Shown one piece after another: positions 23,600-37,138 of a DNA stretch of 64,000 nucleotides (the stretch's first letter is position 1; each line of letters begins with the position of its first letter). The stretch is from Callipepla californica brunnescens (Eukaryota > Chordata > Aves > Galliformes > Odontophoridae): the NCBI GenBank assembly GCA_023055505.1, contig JALIRH010000023.1:9368423-9432422 (forward strand), written 5' to 3'. Position numbers and translations under genes: made by a program. Below the pieces are notes generated by a model. That model saw only the letters and a list, made by a program, of their open reading frames with translations. It was not told the origin of the DNA and made no database searches.

Positions 23600-25822
23600 G
23601 CCTGATGGATACAGGAAAATAAAGTAGAAAGTGTAAATAGCATTTTCCATCTCTTATCTTTGTCTAATTCCAGACTTGATTTAATAGCCACTGGGTAAAT
23701 ATTTAACTATATTTATTGTGCTCTTTGACTTATGTTCAGCTTGCCTGTTAATTAGCCAACCATATGGAAGATAGCAGTACTGCTGTAGGATCAATCACAT
23801 CTGCAAACAGTCTGTGTGCAGCAGGTCATTTCTTCAAAACACAGAGCCACGTTGTCGTAGCACACACAGGGAAGCTTTAGAGGCAATCAGTTTTCTTTAG
23901 ATTGCTTTCTTGTATTGTTTTTTGTGCACACAGTAAGTATTGCCTGAGTCAAGTAGGAAACACCTTTAAACACAGCCCAACGTATGCTGCGAGCACTTTG
24001 CCCCTCTGCTGCGTTGGTCTGGCTGGAGGAGTGACTGAGGGTGCTCAGCACTGGTTGTGTCAAAGGCAAATTGCACATCCCTGGAGCAGAGGTGCAGTGA
24101 AGAGGAAACAGGGTTCAGTCATCTGCAATAAGCATGCCTGTGTTACTCCTTGCTCAGGGCTCTGCCTGAAGGCACAGACCAGCACCAGGACTGTATATTT
24201 TCTGATGTCTTGTCCCCTTCATTTCTTTTTCCCCTAGTTTGTTTTCCTTTCTTTTTTTCACCACATAAACACAAACATCCATAGTTTAGTAATGAAATGT
24301 GAAGGATGTTTGCTGGGACAGAAGGAGGTGGAATAGCATCTCAAGAGGAAATTTGAAAGCTGCCCTTTGCCAAGTGCTTTGAAGCTGTGAATCAGCAGGA
24401 GGGAGGGACTGTCATAAAAAAAGATCACCAGGATGTTTCATCTGTGTAAAATCAGAGAAGCTTGTCATGTTATCGAACAGCCAAGTGTCTTTTGTTAATT
24501 CTTATACTGTTTTGCTATGCATTTTGTACTTAGAAACCGTACCAGAATTAAAAAAAAAATCTAAATGTCACCATCCGTTTCTGTGTGAAAAATTACAGTT
24601 TTCATGTTCTTTTGAATTGTTCAATTAAAAAAGTCTTCTCCTTTTTACAGCCATTTTTATAATTATGAAAAATTTCATCTTAACTCTTACGGTAGATTAC
24701 ATTTAAGAAAAAAAAATACTATGGTAAGTACATTTAAAATTATTTGGGCCTTCATAGTGAAGTAGTGATTTTTGCTTTTGTGAATATGTAAGACTCAGCA
24801 GTTGCTGCCCTTCCACTAAACTGATAATCACTTGAAGGTTAAGATGTCAAAAAATGAGAGTGGTTTAGTTCTCAGAGTGCTTCTTGCACAGTTCTTTAGT
24901 CATGTGGAATATGCAGAATAAAATAAAGACTCAGTGTTCCACTTTTAAACCTTTGTTTTATGTGACAAAAACGTTGGACCTGATTTTAGTTATTCCAGCT
25001 AATCGTGTCTGAAGCAATGGTTATTCTTTTAGAAATAAGAGTTGAACACTGTAAGAGTTAAAGCTGTCATTTTTGGAAACAATATTAACATTACTCTAAA
25101 CATTACTACAACGGTGATGTATAATAGTGCAGGTAGTAATAACTGATTTACATGTCAGGTTTAATTATTTTAGGAGGTTTGAGGCATCTTATGGAGTGGC
25201 AGTCTATTTGGGCCATTGCATTGAACAATACCCTTCACGTCTAAGTTCTTAATGTTTTAAAAAGTCATTAAAAGCTATTTCTAGCTGAGGGCATTCTGTC
25301 GTTTGGTTTGAGAACCAGAATTTTTGGAAGAGCACGAAGTACTTTGATTTCAGTTATTTTGTCATCAGTTCTTAAACTGAAGTGTTTGTGTAAGTCCTGT
25401 GTGGCATTTAAGTATCACACATGCCATTACTTCTGTTCCTCAGTAAGGGGTATGTTATTGGCTAGCTGTGCTCTCCATACTGAGACTGTGTATGTGCCAG
25501 TAGATGTAAAAAGGTGCTTCTGGTCAAAATGAACTTTTAAAGTTTAGGAAGGAAAAATATATATATCTGTGAATGCATTTAATATGCTGTTTAGAGATCC
25601 TGAATGAATAACACGCAGTATTGTAAGTACTTTGAGAACAGACAGTAACTCTAGGAGGAGTGTAACACTTGCAGTGGATGATTTTGATTGTGATATATCT
25701 GCCTGTTTCTTAAGTCATTGTTTTGTATTTATCACTATCAGTAAAACTGCCTAAGAATAAAAAGTTTGAAGGTGTTTTCTTCACATGTAAGGCAGTGTTT
25801 TGCTCTCTAAAATGCTGAACTG

Positions 25823-25873
25823 CGTTGGTTGGACTTTGATCCTAAAGGTTGTTTCCAACACAAATGATTCTGC
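25823..25873 (+). mobile_element. CR1 LINE, very short 3' end fragment
   Basis: GGTTGGACTTTGATCCTAAA, then GGTTGTTTCCAACACAAATG and ATTCTGC follow the CR1 3' terminal consensus (GGTTGGACT, AAAGGT, TCCAAC, ATTCTG). Only about 50 nt are present, so confidence is limited. Confidence 0.6.
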
Positions 25874-28800
25874 TTTTGAACTTGGAATAAATGTAAAATA
25901 TGGAAAGTGCATGTTTAAGGCTTCTGGTTCCAGAGCAGAGTTCATCAGTTCTTAAACAAAATGATGAGCTAGTATAGACCTGCTATTTTTCCCAGTGTAT
26001 GTTTGACATACATTATGTATCATTTGTTCTCTCTGATCTAAGAGAAGCAGCGTCTTGTTTTTTACTTAAGTTTGTTCAAATGTGTATGAACTGGCACTCC
26101 AACTGTTTCTAAGTTTCAGATTAGTAATCATTAAAGTCATTTACTGACAGCTTTTCCAGTTTTCAGATTTTTATGTACTGATACTTTAACCTTGTAGAGA
26201 AAACATCAGGAACAGACATTGGTTGGAATCAGTAGTAATGTGATTTTCTTTCAGTGTTGGTTGATCTAACTTTCATGTACATGGTAAGCTCTCAGCTTCT
26301 CTACATCTGCTTTATATCACTTTCTTTTAGTGACCATGACTGTATATTATTCAGATGACAGCTCACCAAGATCTTACCGAACAATAGTCAGATTTCTGCA
26401 TATCTACTAGAAATACATAATCTAATACCTCCTTTGTATGCTGCTTGCCTTTTTCAAGGGGTGAAAGCAGTATGGATCATACGATTGATGAGATATTTGA
26501 GCTCACAGCTTGGAAGGTTCTGTTAATCCCTAGATGCTGAGAACTGTCGTGTCGTTCCAGTAAAGCCCATTGTGTCTGTTATTTCATCCCTTGAGATCAT
26601 CCAGGTATTCCTCTGTGACACCAGTCTGCCTCAGTATAAAAAACATTATCCAGCTTTGTATCACCAGCATGACTGCTGATGGAAGTACTAAAAGACCTAT
26701 TCTGAGACATGTTTCAGAAGCAGTGCCTCTCTTTGCTGGAGTTGCTTTTTACAGCGTGCTCATTATCCACATGAAGTCCATACTCACATTTCCAGTGCTA
26801 ATGATGCTGACAGGAGGCCCTGCTAACACTGAGGTGGTAAATACAACTCCTCCAGCATATTGCATGAAGAGTAGCAATTACAATTAAATTATATGGAGAA
26901 CAAGGATATAGATAGCCTGTTATGATTATGATTTATTTCTCAGTCTGTCCTGAAGGCGATGCTTTCAAATGTGCATTATGCTCATTACAGTTTCATTGCA
27001 TACAGTCTTGAGTCCAAAAAAATGTCATTTCTAATTAATCAAGAGAACGTAGGCAGGATGTGTGTTATTGTGGATGCTGGCATACATCTGGTAGGTGAAG
27101 TTAATGCAAGGAAAAACTGAGGGTTGCTAATTGCTTTGGAAGAGCCAGTAGGCATAACATATAGCCACAACAATTCTCTGAGCTATAGAATGGTAGGAAA
27201 GAAGAAGAACAGTTCAAACATGCTGGAGTGTTATCGATACAAACTACATCAGTATAATGAAAGAGTGGTTTTGAAGGCAAGTTCAAGGCAGTGATATGAC
27301 AAGGTATCTTTTCAATCTTCAGCTCACTTTTATTTTTAGCTATATTAGTTTGTTGTTTAGAGAAGTTGTGGTTGAGGAGGAGGAAAGAACAATAGCTTTT
27401 CATTTTCCAAGTGAAAAAGAAATTCATGTAGAAGCTGACTGCTAGCACCTTAAAAGACATCGGTTGTTTGAAAAATAACTTCAGGGAAGTGTCAGATGCT
27501 TACCCATCCTTCCCGAGAACGTTCTGAGACTCATTTTTGGGCAATAATAGAATAGAAGACTCAATTGTATTTCACTAACTGCTCTGGCTTTTTAAATATA
27601 TACTTGTTCAGAACAGATGTTATCTAAACTACTTTGTTTGTAGCATTTTCCATCACTCATTAGCAATGTTCTCTTCATTTGGTTAATCCTTTCTTATTTG
27701 CTTGCCTGCTCCTTATGTTTTCACCAGGCATTCATATACTTTAAACAGTCTTGCTGATCTCAGGGACCTGTTAGCAAGATTTTCAAATGTCAGAAAACTG
27801 CTTTAAAGTGCTTAACATAATCTATTGTAAGAAATAATCCCTTACACCTTTTATTTCTTTATGCATTGTATAAGTTCGGAATAAATCACGATTAAGAATG
27901 TAGCGTCTAAATACTCACCTTTGTGCTTCATAAAAATACAATTTTTAATGTCCTATTTAGATCTTAGGGCTTTAGAAGAAAAACAAGGAACAGCAAAATG
28001 CCCACAACATTTTGGGTATTTCACATTCTTTTTTAAAATCCCAAATTTGTATTAGCATGATAACTTATCCTGTCATGTCCTCAAAACATGTTATTAAAAA
28101 AAAAAAAAGCTTTGCATAGCTGTTTTCTTTGTACGTGGAGGAGTCCACTGCTGAAGAATGAATGACAAGTCTACAAATGCATCTAAATAGAAAATCTTCT
28201 AAAAGAAAAGGAGTAGCAATTTGTACAACAAAGCAATGCATCACATTTAGCTATCTCTGTGAAATAATTACAAGAGAACAAAACGTATTTTGATTTACAT
28301 ATGTTCGCTTGCTGTTATGAGAGAGGCCCATGCCATTTACTGGAAAAAAAAAGGAAAATCGGGTAGATGTCTGTGAGCGTGGGAGCAGTGGCACAGAGAC
28401 ACACTTGCAGAGTTTTTGAATTTAAAAGAACTGCTATTTGGCAATTCAGAGTGTGATTAATAAACGTGTAGCCAAGAAATGTACTGTGTGGCTAAATGTG
28501 CTTAAACTCTTCACAGGCTACAGGGAGTATACTGATCAGAAATGTATTAAGGAACAGAGATTGCATTATTCTTTGTTGGTATGGTAATTGTAATATTAGA
28601 AAAACAGACACACCAAAAAAAAAAACAAACAGCCAAGCTCATAGTCTGAGAATGCCTATAAGTCTTTGGGACACAACTTTGTATTTTATTTACATGTATT
28701 TTGTTTGTGCACGAGTTTTGCTATTTATATGGTCAGGGCCTTCAAAGTACTGTGCAAAGGTGTGTATACCAGACCTCTACTGTAGGATTATAGTCTCTAG

Positions 28801-29006
28801 CTCCCTACAGTCTCCTTATGTACTGCAGAAGGAAATTTCTTACCTCAGAAAGGATGCAATGGAATAAGTGTCTGGTGTCATTTGCTTTTGTTGTAATTCA
28901 TCAGTATGTTTTATTTTTCCCGTAGACATTATTGTAGATCATACAGCACGAAGCTGAAGTTTAACAGAGGGTTCAGAAAAGGTAGCATGAACTAGATAAA
29001 CATCCT

Positions 29007-29258
29007 GAGTTAGAAGGTGCCCATAAGGACCACCAAGTCCAAAACTCCACTGACTCCACACAGGACCACTCCAAATCCTGTGTCTGAGGGCAGTGTCCAA
29101 ACACTCCTTGAACTCCATCATCTTGGGGCTGTGCTAACTGCCCTGGGCAGCCCATTCCACATCCACCATCCTCTGGGGCACAGCCTTCCCCTAACCCCAA
29201 GCTGTCCCTCCCCTAACACAGCTCATGCTGTTCCCTTGGGCCCTGCCCTGCTAGTGCT
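29007..29258 (-). mobile_element. CR1 LINE, 3' UTR/ORF2-end fragment
   Basis: Reversed CR1 landmarks: AAGGACCACCAAGTCC, CAAACACTCCTTGAACTCC, GCCCTGGGCAGCCCATTCC, and CTAACCCCAAGCTGTCCC. The far terminal tail is degraded. Apparent open frames here on both strands are by-products of the repeat. Confidence 0.85.
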
Positions 29259-30315
29259 GTATGGCTGGTTACCACTCACGTCAGTTAGCTACCAAGTATG
29301 GTATTTTTCCTTTACTTCCAAGGTCTTCTCCTTCCTTCTGTATCTCTACACATTTGGGTGCTTTGGAAAGTGTGGTGCTGTTTATCTTATTTATTCATAG
29401 GAGGCTTTGACTGTCTTCCCCTGGCCTGTTGTGTACTAATTCCTCAGTGGAAACAGGTTAAAAAGCAAAACAACAATTATCTTGGAAACCTCAGCTCTGG
29501 GTTCTTACCTGATGAACCTGAACACATTTGTTCTGCTAGCTGTTCAGCTTAATCATCTAGCCCATATTGCTCTCCCTGAGTAGGATTGTCTTCCAGCTGA
29601 ACATGCATTAGTACTTAATGAGGTAACTAATTTTTAAAATTTAAATCATGTGGCTGCCACTGTTCTCCTTCAGACATAGTACTGAGGCTTGTCAAGAGAA
29701 ACCTTTGTATTTCAATCTGAAAAGGTATGGCATGTTGAGAAAATCAGCTTCTGGTCACTGATAAAAACAAAGAGAGGGTATGAAGATATCTTGTGCACCA
29801 CTTGAGTGGTGCTTCACAGACCATCCTTAGAGATCTGGTGAATTATCCATTCAGTGAGTTGATGCACATTTAAAAATAATTTAGTTAAACTGCAGAAATC
29901 TTTTCATTTAGGGCAGCAGACAAAAACAGCCCCTGTAAGTTACAAGAGTGCGACAAGGGAAGTAAAGGTATCTGGGTATCCATACCAAGGAAAAGGCATT
30001 ATTGATTTTTTGAAAGGAAAACACAAAAGAGAGGTTTGGGTTAAGAGGGCTAGGTGTTTGTGTATCAGTAGGGGAAACTGGGCAAAACGTAGAAGGAGTT
30101 GAGTTTACGTTCTTTCTGTTTCACCTCTGCAGGAGATGTAGCTCAGAACTGAGCAATGATTAAAATGTGTCCCTTTCCCCCCTGCTTCCCCATCTCTCAG
30201 GAAAAAGGGCAGCACTAAAAGTACAAAGGATATTGACTGAGTAGGGAGAGGAACTGAGCTGTGTGCAAAAAGTAGGAGCACATCTTTCTGTGGTAAACTC
30301 TGAAAAATAAAGATG

Positions 30316-31255
30316 GATTCATAGGAAAACTTAGTTTGTAAGGGACCTTAATGCCCATTTAGATTCAACCCCCTGGCATGTGGAGGGGTGCCACCCACTA
30401 GGTCAGACTGCCCAGAGCCCCATCCAACCTGTCCTTGAAGACCTCCAGGGATGGGGTCCTTTTAAGTCAGGAATGCCACAATATGTTCTCAAGGAGTCTG
30501 CACACTTATCTGGGATCGCGCTGGCAGAAATGCAACACCTTGCACTTGACCATGTTGAATCTCATTTTTTTTTTTTATGCAGGCCCACTTCTCAAATCTG
30601 TCCATGTCCATCTGGATGGCATCCCTTCCTTCTGTTGTATCAACTGTACCACTCTGCTTAATGTCATCGACAAACTTGCTGAAGGTGCACTCTATTCCAG
30701 TGTCTATTAATAAAGATGTTGAAGAGTACCAGTCCTAAGACGCACCCCTGCTGGACACTTCTGACCATCCTCCACCTGGACATAGAGCTGCTGATCACAG
30801 CCCCCTGGCTGTGATCGTCCAGCCAGCTCCCTGTCCATCCTTACCCACCATGTAGTCCTCTGTTCCAATCCATATCTTTCCAATTCAGAGATAAGAGTTT
30901 AATGTAGGACCATATCAAAGCCCTTGCAGAAGTCCAGGTAGATGACACTGGTCTGTCTTACTTTTTCTCCTGATATGGTCACTCCATCATGGAAGGCCAC
31001 CACATTGGTCAGGTACAGTCTGTCTTTGGGGAAGTCATGCTGGCTGTCTCTGATTACCAGCCTGTAGTTTCCCAGGTCTTTCTCCCCTTTTTGAGAATGG
31101 GAGTTATGTTTCCTTTTTTTTCAGTCACCAAGGACTTCACTTGAGACCCACGATTTTATAACAGATAGTGACTTGGCAACCATATCAGCCAATTCCCAGA
31201 AGACCCTGGGATGTTTGTCATCCAGTCTTTTAAGCACTCAGTCTCATCAACTGGT
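30316..31255 (-). mobile_element. CR1 LINE with reverse-transcriptase remnant, about 0.94 kb
   Basis: Starts with a reversed CR1 tail (AAGGGACCTTAATGCCCATT, then CCAACCTGTCCTTGAAGACC). A jump near 30455, from GGGATGG directly into ORF2 sequence, indicates an internal deletion. Further on, reading the minus strand near 30920-30960 gives [14 protein letters not shown], the CR1 reverse-transcriptase palm motif YLDFxKAFD. Frame breaks are present, so it is inactive. Confidence 0.9.
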
Positions 31256-32992
31256 CTTTTAACTTGCATTTTTCTTACAGTGGAAGGGATTTTGCTCCCT
31301 CAGCCTAGAGGTTCAGGTACACAAGATATGTTATGCTATTGAAGCCTGACTTCAGTAATGATCTAATCCACACGTGTATATGATGCAGAAAGGTCATGAG
31401 AGACTCCTTCTTACAGACTGGGAGATTGATGTGATGTCCAAAATTTCTCTGCACTGAAGTTTGAAATTTGATTTCAAACCTTTGACATTTACAGATTAAC
31501 CTCAAAGTGTGAGTGTCCTACTCCATTTCAGACTCCTTGATGCTTTTTTTACTCCTGTTCTCTTTTCTTAGTTTCATATTATGCAGATAACAGGGCTTGT
31601 TCAGTAATAATAGAGCTCCCTTAGTTCCAGATGTAAATACAGAAGAAGCGTTTAACGTTTTCTCTTCTGCAATAAGAGGAGCATGAGTACACTGGTTATA
31701 GGTTCCTTCCTACGTGTATCTTGTGTGAATAGTATTTCCCATTGGAATAGGAACTATAAAATGCTAATATTTGAAAGTCTGAGAATAGTTATAACTATTC
31801 TTCTGTTAACTTTAAATTTGCCTTCTGATACAGAATGCAATTACTTTCTTTCAGTGGCTGCAGTGGGAATCAGAGTTGAGGAATTCACTTTATTATTTAA
31901 AACAGCTTTGAGGGATAGTGAAAGATTGTTTTCACTTTCTGAACCATTGGAGTTAATAGTAAACGCCTTCACACAGTTAACAGATTAATAATCAGGGATT
32001 TTAAGACTACTCTAGATAAGGAATTTATCTCTAGGCCTTTTGAATTCTCAAATGTAATCACTTTTAACTAGTTAGATGATGGCACCTTGAAGAATGTTAA
32101 AATTCATTGAGCATTGAGCTGTTCCTTCTCTCTGGTTGGCTTTCCTTCAGAAATGTGTTCTCCATTGAGTGTTCCATTCTTGGTGAGCTGCATAATAATC
32201 ATGAATTTTTTGAGATTCTTTTACTGTTTTTAAAATATTGTTGTAAAGTTATGGCTTACAGAAGTAACCGAGTTTCAAAACTGGAAACTTCTGTCCATGA
32301 AAGAAGACATGGTTCCTGTTATTCAGTTTCCTAAGCAAATTACTTAATGTTCGTGAGGATTTTGTTATGTCTGAGTATATATCTCTTAGCATTTCGCTGC
32401 ACTAACTTATGAGCCTAGAAAAAAAGAGTATGTGCACAAACAGAATAGACAATTTTAAAGTAAAAGCCAGCACTACAGAGGAAAGAAGTTTCATGTTGTC
32501 TGAAAGGTCTTCTTGTAATCTTTCTTTGGCTGATGCTTCAATATGTGATTAAATACCTCTTCCTCAAATGTAGGTCTTTTCATTATGGCACAAAGCAGTG
32601 ATGAGTGTGCTCACTTAATAGTGTACCACCTCGTTCAGTAACAGGTAGTTTGAGCAGCCTTTGAGCTGTTACACAGTGATCTCAATGGATTCTTTAGAAA
32701 CTGGTGGTGACCTTCTAGTGAGTTGTTGTATGTTAGTTTGTTGGGACTTCTTTGAATGATGGCATTTATCTTTCTTGAATAGACACTGTAAGAGCATCAG
32801 CTGAGAGAGCATTAACACAGTGTCTACAGGCATAATAGAATATACAAGCTACATATTGACCTTGCAGACCGAAGCTACTATTTTTCCCTCTTTTTTTTTT
32901 TTTGAATTGTATATGAATGTATTTTTTAAGTAAAGTGAAACTTCTTTGATCGGGACTAAAAAATCAACTTTACTATAAATTCTTCCTGTGGA
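31256..32992. other. Intronic stretch, no gene or recognisable transposon
   Basis: AT-rich unique sequence. The open frame at 31683-31988 shows no domain and no exon-like borders. Confidence 0.55.
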
Positions 32993-33438
32993 AGCCCAGA
33001 GGAGGTCATGAAGATGCTCAGAGTGCTGGAGCACCTCTCCTGCAAAGACAGGCTGAGGGAGAAAGGCCTGGATTAGCTTTGGTAAGAGAAGGCTCTGGGG
33101 AGACTTCACTGCATTCTTTCAGTGTTATAAACCAGAGAGAGACAGATTTTGTACATTGTTTGGTAGTGGTAGGGGAAACATTTTTAAAGAAAAGAGGGGA
33201 GATTTAGGTTAGATTTTGGGAAGAAAAATTTAGCTCAGAGTGTGATGAGGTGCTGGCACAGTTGTGCAGAGAAGCTGAGGGTGCCCCATCCCTGGAGGCA
33301 CTTCGGGCCAAGTTGGATGGGGCTTTGGGCAGCCTGAGCTGGTGGGTAGCAACCTGCCCATTGCAGGGGGTTGGAACTAGGTGCTATTTAAGTTCCCTTC
33401 CAAAACGAATCATTCTGTGTTTCTGTAATTCTGTGATT
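32993..33438 (+). mobile_element. CR1 LINE, 3' UTR and tail
   Basis: In order: GGAGCACCTCTCCTGCAAAG, GACAGGCTGAG, GGAGATTTAGGTTAGATTTT, GTGCTGGCACAGTTGTGCAG, GCCCCATCCCTGGAGGCACT, GGCAGCCTGAGCTGG, GGGGGTTGGAACTAGGTG, and a tail of TTCTGTGTTTCTGTAATTCT type. This is the full usual 3' portion of a truncated CR1. Confidence 0.93.
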
Positions 33439-36400
33439 AAGTAAGACTTAAAGGTATGCCAGTTAAATGTACATTTATTGGGTTTATTGTAAGACATCAG
33501 AGTGAAGTAAGTTGTTTGTATTGTAGGCACCTGTTCCTCTTCCCCACTGATGGATGCAATACCAAAAGCATTAAGAAATCATGTGATGGTCCAAAATAGA
33601 TTCATAGTGAGCAGAGAAAAGATATGTGGAGAACTGAATGAGGGATGCAGTTAATCTCATCTCTATATTTTCTTCTGCTGTTGTCGTTGAAATCATTTTA
33701 TGCCTCTGAAAACAAGAAGAGCTGAGAAGGCATAGGAGCAATAAGGAAAGATTGGAAGGCAGCAGATTTTGAGGTAAACGAATGACCTGTGTGAATGATA
33801 ACAAGCTGCAAAATAAAGTTAGGATTTCAATGGTTGTTCATTCTGCAAAAATGAATTGATACCACATGGAAGAGTTTTGTTCAAAGCAAAGTGATGGACC
33901 TACTACTTAAACCAGTGTTCAGTGCAGTGGTACTTTTTCTCAAGTTTTATTGCCATAGCTTTTCTCAGGTTCAGAAGCCATCGTGGATGTATTCATAGAA
34001 GAAAAAATCTTGCAGGATTTTTCCTACTGTAGCATTAACTAAGCTTACTTGAGAAGTTTCTGACTGTGAATTGCTGGAAACTCGAAATGTCCCACCATAA
34101 AGCATTGTTATTCACTTGTTTTGAAAAATTCTGCTCTAAACTGTTTGTTTGTTGGTTTGTTTTTCCTCTGCTAAGCTCTTTGATATGAGGCAGTGTAACT
34201 GTTCTTACATGTAGTTCCTTGATACCTAAGGAGTCATTTTTCAGCTCCATTAAGAAGCATTTCTCAGCTTGCCCTTTGGGCCTCACTTTCTGTGCAGTCC
34301 GGGTTGGCAGGCTAGGAAGATAGGATTCCAGAGCCCAAACCTTCTTGAAAGATTTTATTTTGTTTTTTCCACTTATTTCTTCCAGAGAAGAATTGTGGTT
34401 AAAAGCCTGTCTGCCTTCTAGTCTCAGTAGAGTGGGTCATTACTGAATACCATCCAAACTTTGCTCCTAAAATAGAATGATTCAATTCATTGCGGGATCA
34501 TCTTTGTAATATTTTTGCACGACTCCTGAATGTGTCTGGAAACATTTATATCTGCGATTGTCTGAAAATGACATAATATTGTTGTCTTTTCCTAAAAGGA
34601 AATCGAGGCAGGAGACATTCAGTAGCTGGTACTGTCGTGATATTGCATAATATTGATAATTTTTAAAATTCATCTCACAGACCATACAGTTTGTTGTTGA
34701 TCTACGTTCTGTTTGCTTTCGCTTGTAACATCTACTTATGACACAAAATGAGGAGCAGGGGTAGCAACCAGTTATAAACAGTCTGGGTAACATACCATGT
34801 TTCTCTGTTTTAACTACCAGGATGGTTCTCTTTTTTCCTGTGATTAACTATGTCAACCATTGTGTGCCCTTTCAATAAATGAATAAGTAGTGGTACCACT
34901 AACATCTTCGTGCATTCCTGATGTGAATCATTCTGATTTGCTGATCAAAGTACAAAAGGCAGCCATTCCTCCAAAACAAAAATGTGGGGTTTATTTCTTT
35001 TAGTAATGTATCATGTGGTTTGGGATTGTTTTTCACTTTACTAAGGAAACCACAACAACTGCATTCCAAAATGAAATTTTGTCTCAAGATACAAATTGAA
35101 AATACTTCTGCTGTCTTGAAAGCTTTCCCATTTATTTTGATTTTTTTGGCAGTCCAAACTATTCATGAAATTCAATTCTAATTCACAGAGTTAACCGCAA
35201 AGCGTTATTTCACAAGTAAATTATCTGTTAGTCCTGTACAGCTCAGCACTGTTCAGCTATGATGCCCAACAGTTCCAGCATATATGCCTTCCATGAGGCT
35301 AAAGCAGCATCTTTTTCACTCACCTCAGTTAATTATTTTCTTTCATTAAAGGTCATCTGAAATACAAAAAGTGGAGAATTTCAGTCCAGTAGAAACATTT
35401 GTGGATGAATGATGATACTAGGCTTTGACAGAAAAACTGCCTGCTTGAAGTATATGAAATTCTATCTAAAACTTTTTGGAGCTGCTACTGCTAACTCTGG
35501 AGGCTGCCTACTCTATGCATTTTATCTTACGAATGATCTTACCATGGAGAACACCTTTAATGATAAATGCTTCTACATTTCCGAGTTTGCAAACAATAAC
35601 TTGTTAGGATGAAAACTTTATTTTAAAGCTATGGTGCCTTACTGAATTCAGATGTGTCTTCCATTCATATATTTGTAATTTACCCTACTTTAACTCCAGA
35701 ATTAATTTCTTCTGAATATTAAATATTGAGAGTGCATGCAGAACACTTACAGGCACAGGAAGGCTCTCGGAAAGATAAAGAACACTCTGTGCTGTAAGTA
35801 CATGGGAGAGAAGAGGGACTGAGTTTACATAAGTACACCTAAATAATGAAGTTGATTATTTTCTAAGTGTGAGGAGCCAAACAGTTTTTCAAAGAAGGGG
35901 GGGAAAAGATTCTGGAATGTGCTGTATACAAATATGAGAGGAGTTCTCTTGATGGGGTATGCTGCAAAATAGATGCTGAGTGAGATTTTTCTTTATGGGT
36001 CCTTGATCAGGATGCTTCATTTTTCATAAATAAAGTTGGAAATCAGTTTACGTGCAGTATATGAGTATATGCAAATTCCTACCTCTCCAGTCAATGTAAA
36101 AAATCAGACAACTGCAAAAACAAAACCTTTCTGCAAATGGCAGAGCTCTGCTTGGGTCCTCTGCATGGAAGGTGGTTTGTGTTGCTTTCTCTATCTGAGT
36201 ATATAAGATTTTTAATTTGTCTTCCCAGTTAGTGGAGTTGCTGAACAGTTTAACTTCATATAGGCTGATTAATTATGAGCCCATAATTTTTTATCTGATG
36301 CCAGAGCAATGCTAGAAAAACAGGTAATATGCATTTTGATTATTTGATGGTGAGTTAGCAGCATGCATGAAAAGCTATTATTGCATTTTTCTCCTCTTTC

Positions 36401-37075
36401 TTTATGCACATTTGACTGTGATGAGCCTTTAGAGGCAGATTTTCAAAACCAAATATCTGATAACAAGTATTTCAGCTCATAATAAGTAACTAGTGTCTAA
36501 ATCCAGAATTAAGAGCTTATTTCTTGCAATATGTGGTTTTCATCGTGCTGTATGCATTTATCTCTTTCATTCAAGCAGCACCAGAAGGAGATAAAAACCT
36601 TGGAAGAAAATTAACTGGAAGAAAATAAACCATGTTTCCCATCCAGTGGTGGGCGGAATGGGAAAGATGAGAGTCAAGCTAGTACTGGGCTGTTGTGAGA
36701 TCTGAAGCTATGGTTTCAGATTGTTTACACAAGAGAAATTCTTACTTATGCTGTGAATGCCAATAAGGAAAGCTTCTAGAAGCAAAAACAACCAACATCA
36801 AAAAAACAAATTATGAAAGTAGTTCTCTTTTTCCAACTTTTTCTGTCATTTTTACTGTGTAGCTTAAATTTATGAAATCACATGTAGCAATTTAATCAGC
36901 AAAACCAAGAACTTAGCAAAACACTAGCGAAAGACTCAAACTGGGCAAATAAATGTTATCAAAGGATATGTATCAAAGGATGTGGGAAACTTCCCTGATC
37001 CAAGATGTTTGAATGTAAGCGTACTGTCACTAGGGAAGGGCTGCTGCGTGGCCTGTTCTGCTGTGGAGGGTTCAA
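33439..37075. other. Intronic stretch, mostly unique; contains a conserved-element-like block
   Basis: No gene or large repeat. The part from about 36250 to 36560 is AT-rich but complex, with homeodomain-type TTAATTAT cores and ATGCATGA-type octamer-like words, unlike the simple decayed sequence around it. Confidence 0.5.
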
Positions 37076-37138
37076 AGAATCATATAAAATCAGTTAGATT
37101 GGGAAGGGCCTTCAAGATCACCAAGTTCAGCGGTTAAC
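37076..37138 (-). mobile_element. CR1 LINE, short 3' terminal fragment
   Basis: AGAATCATATAAAATCAGTT, GATTGGGAAGGGCCTTCAAG, then ATCACCAAGTTCAG match a reversed CR1 end of the AATCATAGAAT...GGTTGGAAGGGACC type. About 60 nt. Confidence 0.75.

Larger units (their letters stand above)
19741..29006. other. Long intronic stretch, largely unique
   Basis: More than 9 kb with only simple sequence (GTTT-rich near 20455-20500, a 27-T run at 23573-23599) and a tiny CR1 tail near 25823. No exon, RNA gene or larger transposon recognised. Low repeat content makes it a fair place to look for conserved regulatory sequence. Confidence 0.6.

Noticed and set aside
24630..24720. Acceptor-like TTTTTACAG with an open stretch in the exon 1 phase
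   Set aside because: Few codons, no cysteine pattern of an EGF domain, weak donor; AT-rich chance match.
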